A DNA stretch of 55,590 nucleotides from Bacillota bacterium. GTDB lineage: Bacteria; Bacillota; Clostridia; Peptostreptococcales; Anaerovoracaceae. The stretch is taken from NCBI GenBank assembly GCA_016293805.1, contig JAEDDI010000005.1, forward strand, positions 1 to 55,590. The letters are read 5' to 3'. Under the pieces are notes generated by a model that saw only the letters and a program-made list of their open reading frames with translations, was not told where the DNA came from and did no database searches. The position numbers and the translations under genes are program-made. Below, in pieces: positions 1 through 8,257 of the stretch. How positions within the stretch are numbered: the stretch's first letter is position 1; every line of letters starts with the position of its first letter.

Positions 1-55
1 AACCTATGACCCCCTGCTTGTAAGGCAGGTGCTCTCCCAGCTGAGCTATACGCCC
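1..55 (-). tRNA. tRNA-Val (UAC anticodon), 5' part, cut by window edge
   Basis: On the minus strand the acceptor 5' arm GGGCGTA is followed by T8, A9 and the D stem GCTC/GAGC around AGCTGGGA. The anticodon stem is CCTGC/GCAGG and its seven-base loop CTTACAA puts TAC at positions 34-36, which decodes valine GUN codons. The variable region and the start of the T arm are visible; the 3' end lies outside the window. It is probably the first gene of a tRNA cluster running leftwards. Confidence 0.93.
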
Positions 56-85
56 ATACGCAATACTTGCTCGCGACAGTTATAT

Positions 86-114
86 ACTATACATGATTAC
101 CCGATGTTTGTCAA
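86..114 (-). promoter_or_regulatory. Proximal sigma-70-type promoter of tRNA-Val
   Basis: On the minus strand a consensus -35 TTGACA and a -10 TATAGT are separated by exactly 17 bases. The predicted start lies about 25 bases before the mature tRNA 5' end, as expected for a stable-RNA promoter. Confidence 0.85.
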
Positions 115-176
115 TAACTTTTTTCTCTTTTTAAACTTGTGCCGATGTGGTATTAACCTCTCAAACGACACACCCA

Positions 177-205
177 ATGATAACATTTCGCACCCCGAAT
201 GTCAA
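177..205 (-). promoter_or_regulatory. Distal sigma-70-type promoter, tandem with the proximal tRNA promoter
   Basis: A second minus-strand TTGACA is followed by a 17-base spacer and TATCAT. It sits 91 bases upstream of the proximal promoter and no gene lies between the two, so both would feed the tRNA unit. The rest of the 56-332 gap, between here and yigZ, shows nothing else recognisable. Confidence 0.7.
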
Positions 206-332
206 GTAAATGTAAATGCAATTTCTTAAAACTGAATGAAAAATCAAATTCTGTTTCAGCAGGACAAATCTTCCGATATAAGCCGCAAAAGCTGACTGCA
301 GACTATCTGAATTCACATTTTCATCCAGCCGT

Positions 333-965
333 CTATGCTTCCGGCACTCTGGCGATTCCCTCTTCAAGAGAAAGCTCTTCAGCTTTGCCTCCAGTCATGT
401 TCTTTATAAATCCCCTTACCTGTTCAATATTCTCAGGCTCACATACAAGCACCGCTGTGACCATATCTTCATATACTATATCTCTGATTATATAGCCGTA
501 TCTGTCACAGCCTGCCTGAAGCCTTGAAAGATGGGTATAATCCATCTTAACAGTATATACAGACATCTCCATTATCCTGCTGATTCCGCTTGCATCAAGG
601 CCTGCCCGGGCTGCCTGTGTATATGCTCTTACAAGTCCGCCTGTGCCAAGCTTGATTCCCCCGAAATACCTGGTAACAATTACAGCTGTATTTGTAATGC
701 CCTCATTCACCAGATACTGAACCATGGGAGCGCCTGAAGTACCCTGTGGCTCTCCATCATCCGAACCCCACTGCACCTGCATCCGCTCTCCCAGAACCAT
801 CGCAGGCACGTTATGGGTCGCATCCCTGTATTTCTTCCTTATTTCACTAAAAAACTCCTCCGCTTCCTCTCTGCTCTCCACAGGACGAACATGAGCTATG
901 AATCTTGATTTTTCTATTACAATCTCAGCTTCGGCGAAAGCCGCAGCCTGTCTATAAAGCAGCAT
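333..965 (-). CDS. yigZ: YigZ/IMPACT family protein (UPF0029)
   Basis: This 210-residue protein has the usual length of the bacterial YigZ family, related to eukaryotic IMPACT. The diagnostic stretch is seen around residues 65-115: the WGSDDGEPQGTSGAP segment, then VTRYFGGIKLGTGGLVRAY. The C-terminal half resembles the EF-G domain V-like fold of the family. The biochemical role is not established; links to translation regulation are known only for IMPACT. It starts inside the end of hflX (14-base overlap), so it is translationally coupled to it as the last gene of yicC-hflX-yigZ. Confidence 0.92.
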   Translation of the reverse strand: MLLYRQAAAFAEAEIVIEKSRFIAHVRPVESREEAEEFFSEIRKKYRDATHNVPAMVLGERMQVQWGSDDGEPQGTSGAPMVQYLVNEGITNTAVIVTRYFGGIKLGTGGLVRAYTQAARAGLDASGISRIMEMSVYTVKMDYTHLSRLQAGCDRYGYIIRDIVYEDMVTAVLVCEPENIEQVRGFIKNMTGGKAEELSLEEGIARVPEA

Positions 966-2232
966 ATGAACCGTACCTTCCGTAATCCTCTTCAGTCAGC
1001 TCAGCATCAAGGACAGTGCCCTCCTCTGAGTACTCCATTGATATGACATCAGCCTTTTCGCACAGGTATGAAACGATATCGCCTCTGCTGTACGGAATTA
1101 CCAGCCTTGCCCTTATTCTGCCTGCAAATATCTTCTCCCTTATCCTCTCAATCAGACAATCTGTTCCTTCCCCTGTCTTAGCCGATATGAAGAAATGTTC
1201 AAAATCCCCTCCTATCGGCTCCTCAGGAGCAATATCCTTTTTGTTGTATACTACAATCTTTTCCTTGTCACCTGCACCTATTTCCTTAAGAACTCTGTCT
1301 GTAACCTCCATGTGGAAGCTGTATCCATCATATGAGCTGTCCACAACATGAAGAAGAAGGTCAGCATCAGCAACCTCCTCAAGTGTTGACTTGAATGCTT
1401 CCACCAGAGTATGAGGAAGCCTGCTGACAAACCCTACAGTATCTATAAGTATGAAACTGTGACTGCTGTCAAGATCGATCTTCCTGTGCGAAGTATCAAG
1501 AGTTGCAAACAGCATATCCTTCTCAAATACGCTCTTCTCCGCTCTCTGCACATCATCCAGCATCCTGTTCATAAGAGCCGACTTCCCTGAATTGGTATAT
1601 CCAACCAGAGCGACCACCGGAACTGAGTTTTTTTCTCTTCTTGTTCTCTGAGTGGCCCTTACAGAAGACGCTTTCTTAAGTTCAGCACGTATATCATCCA
1701 TTCTCTTCTGGATATGTCTTCTGTCTGTTTCAAGCTTCTTCTCGCCGGGGCCTCTTGTACCGATTCCACCCGCCTGTCTTGAAAGCGATTTTCCAAATCC
1801 TGTCAGCCTCGGAAGACGGTAGCTGAGCATTGCAAGCTCAATCTGAAGACTTCCCTCTCTGGATACAGCACGCGATGCAAATATATCCAGTATAAGGATT
1901 GTCCTGTCTATAACCCTTACACCGCAGGCATCCTCCAGGTTGCGCAGCTGAATGCCTGATAGCTCATCATTGAAAATAACCATATCTGCGCCTGTACTTT
2001 CAACAAACTCGCAAAGTTCAAAAACCTTTCCCTTGCCGAAAAATGTCGCCTTGTTGGGTCTTTCGAGTTTCTGTATCAGCTGCCCTGCCACAGTAACTCC
2101 CGCAGCCTCTGCCAGTCCTTCCAGTTCCTGCATGGAGTATGATATGTCTTCTCCAAGTTCAAGGCCTGCAAGTACTGCCCTGTATGTCATTTCCTCAATT
2201 ACTTCGTTGTTTTCATTAAACCGTATAGTCAT
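952..2232 (-). CDS. hflX: GTPase HflX
   Basis: HflX is a ribosome-associated GTPase that splits stalled or hibernating 70S ribosomes under stress. The 426-residue protein has the N-terminal HflX domain with the FGKGKVFEL and NDELSGIQ segments, a central coiled region ending in the glycine-rich RQAGGIGTRGPGEKKLE linker, and a G domain with P-loop GYTNSGKS, DTVGF as G3 and YNKKD as G4. The start ATG overlaps the yicC stop by one base (TAATG), which implies coupled translation. Confidence 0.95.
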   Translation of the reverse strand: MTIRFNENNEVIEEMTYRAVLAGLELGEDISYSMQELEGLAEAAGVTVAGQLIQKLERPNKATFFGKGKVFELCEFVESTGADMVIFNDELSGIQLRNLEDACGVRVIDRTILILDIFASRAVSREGSLQIELAMLSYRLPRLTGFGKSLSRQAGGIGTRGPGEKKLETDRRHIQKRMDDIRAELKKASSVRATQRTRREKNSVPVVALVGYTNSGKSALMNRMLDDVQRAEKSVFEKDMLFATLDTSHRKIDLDSSHSFILIDTVGFVSRLPHTLVEAFKSTLEEVADADLLLHVVDSSYDGYSFHMEVTDRVLKEIGAGDKEKIVVYNKKDIAPEEPIGGDFEHFFISAKTGEGTDCLIERIREKIFAGRIRARLVIPYSRGDIVSYLCEKADVISMEYSEEGTVLDAELTEEDYGRYGSYAAL

Positions 2233-3116
2233 TACTCTATATTCTGAACCTGTTCCCTTATCTTGTCTATTTCGCTCTTTACATCAAGCGCTGTGTTGGT
2301 GATTTCAAGAAAATTAGCCTTTGAACATATTGTGTTCGCTTCTCTGTTCATCTCCTGCACAAGAAAATCAAGTTTCTTGCCGCATGGACCTGTGCTCTTT
2401 TCTATTATCTCCTCAAGCTGCCTGCAGTGACTTCTCAGTCTTACTATTTCCTCTGTAATATTGCACTTGTCTGCAAAAAGTGCCACTTCAGCTGCAATTC
2501 TCTCTTCAGGAACCACATTCTTTCCTGAAAGCAGTTCATTTATCCTCTCTCCCAGCTTTATTCTATAGTTTTCTGCAACAAGAGGTGCATTCTTTTCGAT
2601 TTCATCAACCATGTTAAGTATAAGTCTTCCTCTCATAATGAGATCCTCAGAAAGTCTGTCACCTTCAAGCGCTCTCATCCGGTCAAGACCTGCTGCCGCC
2701 TCTCTGACAGGAACCAGAAAGCCCTTAAGTATCTCCTCCTCATCCTCCACATCCGGAGCAGTCTTCATAACATCGGGAAGTGACGATACAAACTGAAGGT
2801 CGATATCTCCGGCAAGCCCGTATTCTTCCCTGAGCTGGCTCAGGCATCCGATATACTGCTTTACGATAGCCGTATTGAGCTTTACAGTCACATCATCATC
2901 TGTCAGATTATCGACTACAACCGAGATATCTATCTTGCCTCTGGATGCATATTCCTTTACCGCATTCTTTATATGCTCTTCCGCAAAAGAATATCTGCGG
3001 GGTATGCGTACATAAAGCTCGCTGTACTTATGATTTACAGCTTTAATCTCAACAATGATATTTCTTTTTCCGTCAGAGTATTCCGCTCTTCCGAAACCTG
3101 TCATACTTTTTATCAT
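2232..3116 (-). CDS. yicC: YicC family endoribonuclease
   Basis: A 294-residue protein opening with the family signature MIKSMTGFGRA; the C-terminal half contains the conserved KLDFLVQEMNREANTI region. YicC/YloC proteins are endoribonucleases acting in RNA turnover. I chose the third in-frame ATG: the two earlier ATGs (3131 and 3122) are part of or too close to the Shine-Dalgarno sequence GGAGG at 3125-3129, which lies 8 bases from the chosen start. It is the first gene of a tightly coupled yicC-hflX-yigZ operon. Confidence 0.93.
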   Translation of the reverse strand: MIKSMTGFGRAEYSDGKRNIIVEIKAVNHKYSELYVRIPRRYSFAEEHIKNAVKEYASRGKIDISVVVDNLTDDDVTVKLNTAIVKQYIGCLSQLREEYGLAGDIDLQFVSSLPDVMKTAPDVEDEEEILKGFLVPVREAAAGLDRMRALEGDRLSEDLIMRGRLILNMVDEIEKNAPLVAENYRIKLGERINELLSGKNVVPEERIAAEVALFADKCNITEEIVRLRSHCRQLEEIIEKSTGPCGKKLDFLVQEMNREANTICSKANFLEITNTALDVKSEIDKIREQVQNIE

Positions 3117-3154
3117 TTCCATTTCCTCCATAGTCTTTAAATGATAACTATCTA

Positions 3155-3163
3155 ATTATACCA
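3155..3163 (-). promoter_or_regulatory. Extended -10 promoter for the yicC operon
   Basis: On the minus strand TGG-TATAAT forms an extended -10 element about 40 bases before the yicC start. No good -35 is seen, which extended -10 promoters can tolerate. Confidence 0.5.
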
Positions 3164-3218
3164 AATTGAGCAACTTTATGATATATTTATTTCAGTTAAC
3201 CTGAAAGGAAGAGATAAA

Positions 3219-4886
3219 ATGGCATTTGACGGAATAACAACGGCAGCTGTGGCAATGGAACTTGACCGGCTGCTTTCAGGAAGCAAAATAGAGAAAGTAT
3301 ATCAGCCTGAGGCAGAAGAACTCATTCTGAACCTGCACACCAGGACAGGAAAGATGAAACTGTATATTTCTGCATCAAGCCACAATTCCCGCATACACAT
3401 ATATACAGAAGAGTTCATAAATCCGCAGAATCCTTCATCTTTCTGCATGCTCATGCGAAAACACATACAGAGCGGAAGAATAACTTCAGTAAGACAGGTA
3501 GGATCAGAAAGAATAATCGAGATATCAATTGAAACTCTCGATGAACTTGGGTACAGTGTCAGCAAGAAACTCATCGCCGAGATCATGGGAAAGCACAGCA
3601 ATATAACTCTTGTGGATGCACAGACAATGAAGATAATAGACAGCATAAAAAGAGTATCAATAGACCAGAGCAGATTCAGACAGCTTCTTCCCGGACTCAC
3701 ATATTCATATCCTCCGTTACAGGACAAAATACCTTTCAGAGACGTCACAAGGGAAGACACCATATCAATGAAAGGACGCAGACTTTTAGACTGCATAGGA
3801 GGTCTTTCGCCTGTCATGTGCGATGAAATACTAAAAGACGGATATGAGAAAGTATATGACAATCTGGAAGATATCCGCAGCAGAATAGATGCCGGAGTGT
3901 TCTACCCGTGCATATATCTCAGGGAGGACAAAAGCCCCATGGATTTTTCTGTCACTCCCGTTTCAGCATATGAATGCACGCTGGAAAAAGTGACATATGA
4001 CAGCGTTTCGGAGGCAGTTCAGAACTACTATTCCGGCAGGGATTCATCAAACAGAGTAAAACAGAAATCACACGATCTTAAGCGTGCTGCAGAACAGAAA
4101 CTAAAGAAGCTTTATCTAAAAAAGCAGAAACTTTCGGAAGAGCTTCTCAAAGCAGAGAATTCTGAAGAACTCAGACTCTACGGAGAACTCCTGACAGCCA
4201 ATCTTCACCTGGCCAAGTCCGGAGCATCGTCTGTCACAGTAACAAACTACTATGACGGAAATGAAATCACTATTCCTCTTGACAGAAGATATTCGCCTTC
4301 CAAAAACGCACAGAACTATTTCAAAAGATACGGCAAATCAAAAACTGCAATCAGAGAGAAAACCGTTCAGATTGAAGAAAACGACAGGGATATCGAGTAT
4401 CTTGAATCTGTTCTGAGTCTGATTGAAAACGCAGACAGCCTCGATTCTGTTGAAGCGCTGAGAAATGAACTGACTGAAGAAGGATATCTGAGAAGGAAAA
4501 AAACTCATCAGATTCAGAAAAAGCAGAAGATAAAACCGATTGAATACAGATCGTCAGAAGGTTTCAGAATTCTCGTAGGCAGAAGCAACACGGAAAATGA
4601 TTATCTGACTCTCAAAATGGCAGGAAGAAATGACTTGTGGCTTCACACAAAGGATATACCAGGTTCCCACGTTATAGTATTCCTTGAAGGAAAAGAAGCA
4701 GATGAATCCACAATATATGAGGCTGCAAAAATAGCTGCCTATCACAGCAAAGCAAGAAACTCTGAGCAGGTGCCTGTGGATTATGTGCCTGTCAAATACG
4801 TAAAAAAACCGGGTAAAAGCAAGCCCGGCATGGTAATCTTCACCGGCAACAGAACTGTATACGTCAAACCGGAGATACCTGAATAG
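3219..4886 (+). CDS. rqcH: RqcH (Rqc2/NFACT homolog), ribosome quality control
   Basis: RqcH binds stalled 50S-peptidyl-tRNA complexes and recruits tRNA-Ala to add C-terminal alanine tails that mark nascent chains for proteolysis; it was formerly annotated as a fibronectin-binding protein. The 555 residues show the NFACT-N domain (about 1-210), helix-hairpin-helix-like and coiled-coil parts (about 270-430, rich in Lys/Glu), and the NFACT-R domain with the LWLHTKDIPGSHVI signature. The dipeptide known to be essential in Bacillus (Asp97-Arg98) is Glu97-Arg98 here. It is a single-gene unit with its own terminator. Confidence 0.93.
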   Translation: MAFDGITTAAVAMELDRLLSGSKIEKVYQPEAEELILNLHTRTGKMKLYISASSHNSRIHIYTEEFINPQNPSSFCMLMRKHIQSGRITSVRQVGSERIIEISIETLDELGYSVSKKLIAEIMGKHSNITLVDAQTMKIIDSIKRVSIDQSRFRQLLPGLTYSYPPLQDKIPFRDVTREDTISMKGRRLLDCIGGLSPVMCDEILKDGYEKVYDNLEDIRSRIDAGVFYPCIYLREDKSPMDFSVTPVSAYECTLEKVTYDSVSEAVQNYYSGRDSSNRVKQKSHDLKRAAEQKLKKLYLKKQKLSEELLKAENSEELRLYGELLTANLHLAKSGASSVTVTNYYDGNEITIPLDRRYSPSKNAQNYFKRYGKSKTAIREKTVQIEENDRDIEYLESVLSLIENADSLDSVEALRNELTEEGYLRRKKTHQIQKKQKIKPIEYRSSEGFRILVGRSNTENDYLTLKMAGRNDLWLHTKDIPGSHVIVFLEGKEADESTIYEAAKIAAYHSKARNSEQVPVDYVPVKYVKKPGKSKPGMVIFTGNRTVYVKPEIPE

Positions 4887-4905
4887 GGATGCATTAGCAT
4901 CCCTT
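4886..4905 (+). terminator. Terminator of rqcH
   Basis: The stem GGGATGC/GCATCCC with loop ATTA starts at the rqcH stop codon and is followed by a short T-rich tail. It separates rqcH from the convergent DUF308 gene. Confidence 0.7.
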
Positions 4906-4909
4906 GTTA

Positions 4910-5521
4910 TCATTTGTCTGTAATCTGAACATCGGCGGAAGATTCCCTGTCGCTGTAAAAGCTGTTCTCCATCTCTCTGACTTTTCTCAAAATGAAAATC
5001 ACGCAGATAATATCGGTTATACCCTCAGCTATCATCGTTGCGCCGGCAAATATCATTATGAATTCTGCTGTTGAAAACGGATTCAGTATGACTACTGCAC
5101 CGGCAAGTATCATAATAACTGCACCGGCAAGTATAACAGGCCATCTTCCGCTCTTAAGTCTCATAAGGCATACTGCATACTGCACCTTGAGAAATCCATC
5201 TGCAACAAGAATCATTCCTGTTATGAACATAAGAAATGTCTCAAACAGTCCGGGATTCATAAATACAAGTACTGCAAAGAGTATAAGAAGAACGCCCTGA
5301 ACAAGCCCATACGACCCGAAGATATGAGTTTTAGAAACTCTCAGATAAGATATAATTCTGATAACACCCCATACGCACAAAACGCCCGCAAACACATTGC
5401 ATATCATCACAGCTCCGGCTCCCGGAAATGCGCAGAACAGCACTCCTGATATTATCAGCGCTGACGCGATGAATATATTATCTTTTTTAATCTCGTAAAT
5501 TTTATTACCCCTATTATTCAT
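4910..5521 (-). CDS. DUF308/HdeD-like membrane protein
   Basis: A 203-residue very hydrophobic protein with about six predicted membrane helices arranged as three similar pairs, each pair carrying a glycine-rich helix and an FxNP-type turn (FMNPG, LNPFS). This is the pattern of the DUF308 short-repeat family to which HdeD belongs; the biochemical role is unknown. The ATG at 5521 is preferred over a GTG at 5530 because an AAGGG ribosome site lies 8 bases before it. It overlaps the hydrolase gene by 8 bases and is translationally coupled to it. Confidence 0.82.
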   Translation of the reverse strand: MNNRGNKIYEIKKDNIFIASALIISGVLFCAFPGAGAVMICNVFAGVLCVWGVIRIISYLRVSKTHIFGSYGLVQGVLLILFAVLVFMNPGLFETFLMFITGMILVADGFLKVQYAVCLMRLKSGRWPVILAGAVIMILAGAVVILNPFSTAEFIMIFAGATMIAEGITDIICVIFILRKVREMENSFYSDRESSADVQITDK

Positions 5522-6386
5522 TAAAGTCACCCTTCAGTATGCTGCATATCCACTCGCCTGTCTTTTCAATGACTTCCATGCCGTCATCATCAGGTCCTCC
5601 GTTGTGTATCTCATGATAATAGTTGTCCCATTCAACATACTCACATATATCGCCCTCATGCTTTTTCAGCATCCGCGAACCTTCAACATCACAGATCATA
5701 TCAGCATTTCCATGCATCAGAAGAAGGGGTCTTTGTCTTCCCTCTCCAGCCTTCAGCCATGTTCCGTCATAAATGGCATTGCCGATTGAAAAGCCTTCAA
5801 CTGCAGTAAGCATACTGATTCTTGTGTGAACAAGAGGATCAGAAAGATAATCTCCAACCGATTCAGGATTTCCAAGAACCTTTTCATCCACAGCAGAACC
5901 TATTGTCGCAGAAGGTGCAATCTTTGAAATAAGGCTGACAGCGCCATAGAGAAGTCCCGTCACAGGACGCACAAGTCTGATCCATGGTGCTGAAATAACA
6001 TATGCCCTGGGAACACCTGAAAACCTGCCTCTGTATCTGTAGTCCAGAGCAATATTTCCACCCATGCTGTGTCCGTAGATAACAGAAGGAATTCCCGGAT
6101 ATGTGTCAACAGCATATTTTATCATTGAATCAATATCTGAAAGGACGTCTGTCCTCGGTGCGCAGTGTCCTCTCTTGCCCGGAGTCCTTCCGTGACCTCT
6201 CAGATCCATACCTATCATCTTGATGCCATACTCAGCCAGTCTGGCTGCCATTCTCTCATATCTTCCAAAATGCTCGCCGATGCCGTGCACACAGCACATT
6301 ATAACCTTTGGCTCATCACATGGGTATTCATATGCTGCCAGATTATCAAGCGATGATTCGAATTTAACTTTTTTATAGCTGTACAT
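5514..6386 (-). CDS. Alpha/beta hydrolase, monoacylglycerol lipase/lysophospholipase type
   Basis: The 290-residue protein has the serine hydrolase fold: an HGIGEH oxyanion-region motif, the MDLRGHGRTPGKRG segment typical of monoglyceride lipase-like enzymes, the nucleophile elbow GHSMGG, a late acid in LLMHGNADMI and a histidine in the final YYHEIHN stretch. The probable substrate is a monoacylglycerol or lysophospholipid. The start is the ATG at 6386, 8 bases after GGAGG; an ATG at 6401 that overlaps this ribosome site would be misleading. It is the first gene of a two-gene unit with the DUF308 protein. Confidence 0.88.
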   Translation of the reverse strand: MYSYKKVKFESSLDNLAAYEYPCDEPKVIMCCVHGIGEHFGRYERMAARLAEYGIKMIGMDLRGHGRTPGKRGHCAPRTDVLSDIDSMIKYAVDTYPGIPSVIYGHSMGGNIALDYRYRGRFSGVPRAYVISAPWIRLVRPVTGLLYGAVSLISKIAPSATIGSAVDEKVLGNPESVGDYLSDPLVHTRISMLTAVEGFSIGNAIYDGTWLKAGEGRQRPLLLMHGNADMICDVEGSRMLKKHEGDICEYVEWDNYYHEIHNGGPDDDGMEVIEKTGEWICSILKGDFNE

Positions 6387-6473
6387 ATGTCCAACCTCCA
6401 TATCATCTCAGTCTACAAACAGGCAATTTCAGTTCACGAATCAACCAATTTGTAAACATTTGTAAATTATGTA

Positions 6474-6502
6474 TTGAAATGACTTTCATTGTGCTGTAAT
6501 AT
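6474..6502 (+). promoter_or_regulatory. Promoter of the small zinc-finger gene
   Basis: TTGAAA and TAATAT are separated by 17 bases, giving a near-consensus sigma-70 promoter. The predicted start is about 47 bases before the start codon at 6557. Confidence 0.75.
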
Positions 6503-6556
6503 ATAGACACAGGCCGGGGGAGACTCCACTGAGTAACAGCGAAAGGAATAAGGGCG

Positions 6557-6658
6557 ATGGAAAGAAATTGTTCGTTCTGCGGATACGCAGGAGCAGAATA
6601 CGCTTTTAAGGGCAGGCGAATCTGCGAATGCTGCATCCACTATATAAGGATCAATTAA
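6557..6658 (+). CDS. 33-residue two-knuckle zinc-finger protein
   Basis: A 34-codon reading frame encodes a peptide with two CxxC knuckles: CSFCG at residues 5-9 and CECC at 23-26, separated by 14 residues that include YAFKGRR. This layout recalls the N-terminal zinc-binding domain of ClpX (CSFCG then ICDEC), but the rest of ClpX is absent. An AAGGA ribosome site lies 9 bases upstream. It has a strong promoter before it and a strong terminator after it, so it is a complete single-gene unit. No function is assigned; a protein- or RNA-binding adaptor is a guess. Confidence 0.65.
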   Translation: MERNCSFCGYAGAEYAFKGRRICECCIHYIRIN

Positions 6659-6712
6659 CAATTATATTTATGAAAGGAGAACAGGTTTTACCAATTGTTC
6701 TCTTCCGGCCCG

Positions 6713-6736
6713 GAGCGACTGTCAGTCGCTCTTTTT
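6713..6736 (+). terminator. Terminator of the small zinc-finger gene
   Basis: The stem GAGCGAC/GTCGCTC with loop TGTCA is followed by five Ts. It overlaps the last codons of the convergent flavin reductase gene. A second inverted repeat (GAGAACA...TGTTCTC, 6678-6702) lies just before it. Confidence 0.85.
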
Positions 6737-7336
6737 CTTTCTGTTATGTTTCTCCCTGTTTATTCTCTTTTTTGTTTTCGGCTTCATTACTGAAAAGCCG
6801 AATCTTCCTATCGGCTGTCTCTTCAGCCCGAAGTACTCACCGTGATTATATGCCACAAGCGAGGCCTTATCAAGTCTGATTCTTCCATCACCGTCAATAT
6901 ACTGCTCATCAACATTGACATTTACTATCTCCGCCAGAAACATATCATGGGTTCCAAGTCGCTTTTTCTCAATCACGCGGCACTCAATACTGACAGGAGA
7001 TTCTCCAATCATAGGACACGACACAATACGTGCCTCTTCTTTTGTCAGATTCATAACGCTGAATTTGTCAATGTCCCTTCCTGATCTTACTCCGCAGAAA
7101 TCGCACGCCTTCGCAAGCTCCTCAGTAACAAGATTAACAACAAACTCCCCTTCTCTCTCAATTATGTCATGAGAGTAACGCTCAGGTCTGACAGAAATAT
7201 ATGTCATCGGAGGGTTTGTATTGACAATTCCCGTCCATGCAATAGTTATAATATTCGGTTTTTCTCGTCCGACAGATACCATCACCGCCGGAACCGGGTT
7301 CAGCATGGCGCCTCCCCTGAAACTTTTTTTGCTCAT
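6722..7336 (-). CDS. Flavin reductase family protein (FMN-binding split barrel)
   Basis: The 204-residue protein matches the flavin reductase-like family that binds FMN in a split beta barrel: an N-terminal PVPAVMVSV segment, TIAWTGIVNTNPPM, the ISVRPERYSHD motif and EFVVNLVTEEL. The C-terminal 25 residues are strongly basic (many Lys/Arg), an unusual tail for the family. Its ATG overlaps the rluD stop as ATGA, so it is coupled to rluD as the last gene of the divIVA-lspA-rluD string. The redox partner is not evident. Confidence 0.87.
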   Translation of the reverse strand: MSKKSFRGGAMLNPVPAVMVSVGREKPNIITIAWTGIVNTNPPMTYISVRPERYSHDIIEREGEFVVNLVTEELAKACDFCGVRSGRDIDKFSVMNLTKEEARIVSCPMIGESPVSIECRVIEKKRLGTHDMFLAEIVNVNVDEQYIDGDGRIRLDKASLVAYNHGEYFGLKRQPIGRFGFSVMKPKTKKRINREKHNRKKKSD

Positions 7337-8253
7337 TTGTATTTCTTTCTGAGTTTATCCAGTATCGTCTCAAACTCGTCTGGAAGACCGCTGTCAAACT
7401 CCATGTATTCCCCTGTCGACGGGTGAATGAAGCCAAGTGTTTTGGCATGCAGCACCTGTCCGCTTACTCCGAACGGGTTCTTTTTTGGGCCGTACACATC
7501 ATCACCTAAAAGCGGATGCCTTATGTACGACATATGAACCCTTATCTGATGCGTTCTTCCTGTCCTGAGCACAGCTTCTATAAGTGTGAACCTTCCGAAT
7601 CTTTCAAGAACGCGGTATGAAGTATATGCATATTTTGAATTGCGGTCAGTAACAGCCATTCTGAGTCTGTTGGACGGATCCCTTCCTATAGGTGCCTCCA
7701 CAAACCCCTCATCATCAGTAAAGTTGCTGTATACGACCGCCTGATATGCTCTTGTTATGGAATGCTCTGCGAACTGAACCGCAAGTGCATTGTGCGTGAA
7801 GTCATTCTTTGCTATCACAAGAAGACCGCTCGTATCCTTGTCTATCCGGTGCACGATTCCCGGACGTATAACACCGTTTATCGATGAGAGCGAATCCCCG
7901 CAGTGGTACATCACTGCATTCACCAGGGTGCCCGTAAAATTGCCCGCACCGGGATGCACAACCATTCCCTTTGGCTTGTTCACAACAAGAACGTCACTGT
8001 CCTCATATACTATATCAAGAGGAATGTTCTCCGGTCTGACATCTAAAATCTCAGGCTCCGGAAGACTGATACTTACTCTGTCTCCTGCCCTGACCTTCAT
8101 TTTTTTCTCTGTCACAACCTCGCCGTTGACTTCAACGTTTCCGTTTTCTATCAGCCTGGCAAGCGAGTTCCTTGACATAGCAGGAACAAGCTGTGCAAGC
8201 GCGGCGTCAATCCGCTTTGCATCGTTTTCAAAAACAGCTCTTATCTCCTCCAT
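7333..8253 (-). CDS. rluD: RluA/RluD family 23S rRNA pseudouridine synthase
   Basis: The 306-residue protein has an N-terminal S4 RNA-binding domain (about 15-75) and a pseudouridine synthase domain with the catalytic HRIDKDTSGLLV motif and the LxTGRTHQIRVH segment. It probably modifies uridines in 23S rRNA, as RluD does. The ATG at 8253 follows an AAGGA site by 8 bases; a TTG further upstream is unlikely. It lies four bases after lspA, the gene arrangement common in Firmicutes. Confidence 0.94.
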   Translation of the reverse strand: MEEIRAVFENDAKRIDAALAQLVPAMSRNSLARLIENGNVEVNGEVVTEKKMKVRAGDRVSISLPEPEILDVRPENIPLDIVYEDSDVLVVNKPKGMVVHPGAGNFTGTLVNAVMYHCGDSLSSINGVIRPGIVHRIDKDTSGLLVIAKNDFTHNALAVQFAEHSITRAYQAVVYSNFTDDEGFVEAPIGRDPSNRLRMAVTDRNSKYAYTSYRVLERFGRFTLIEAVLRTGRTHQIRVHMSYIRHPLLGDDVYGPKKNPFGVSGQVLHAKTLGFIHPSTGEYMEFDSGLPDEFETILDKLRKKYK

Positions 8254-8257
8254 GTCA

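Noticed and set aside
161..495. Short frames on both strands around the left gap and yigZ end
   Set aside because: They overlap promoters or run antisense to yigZ, with no ribosome sites.
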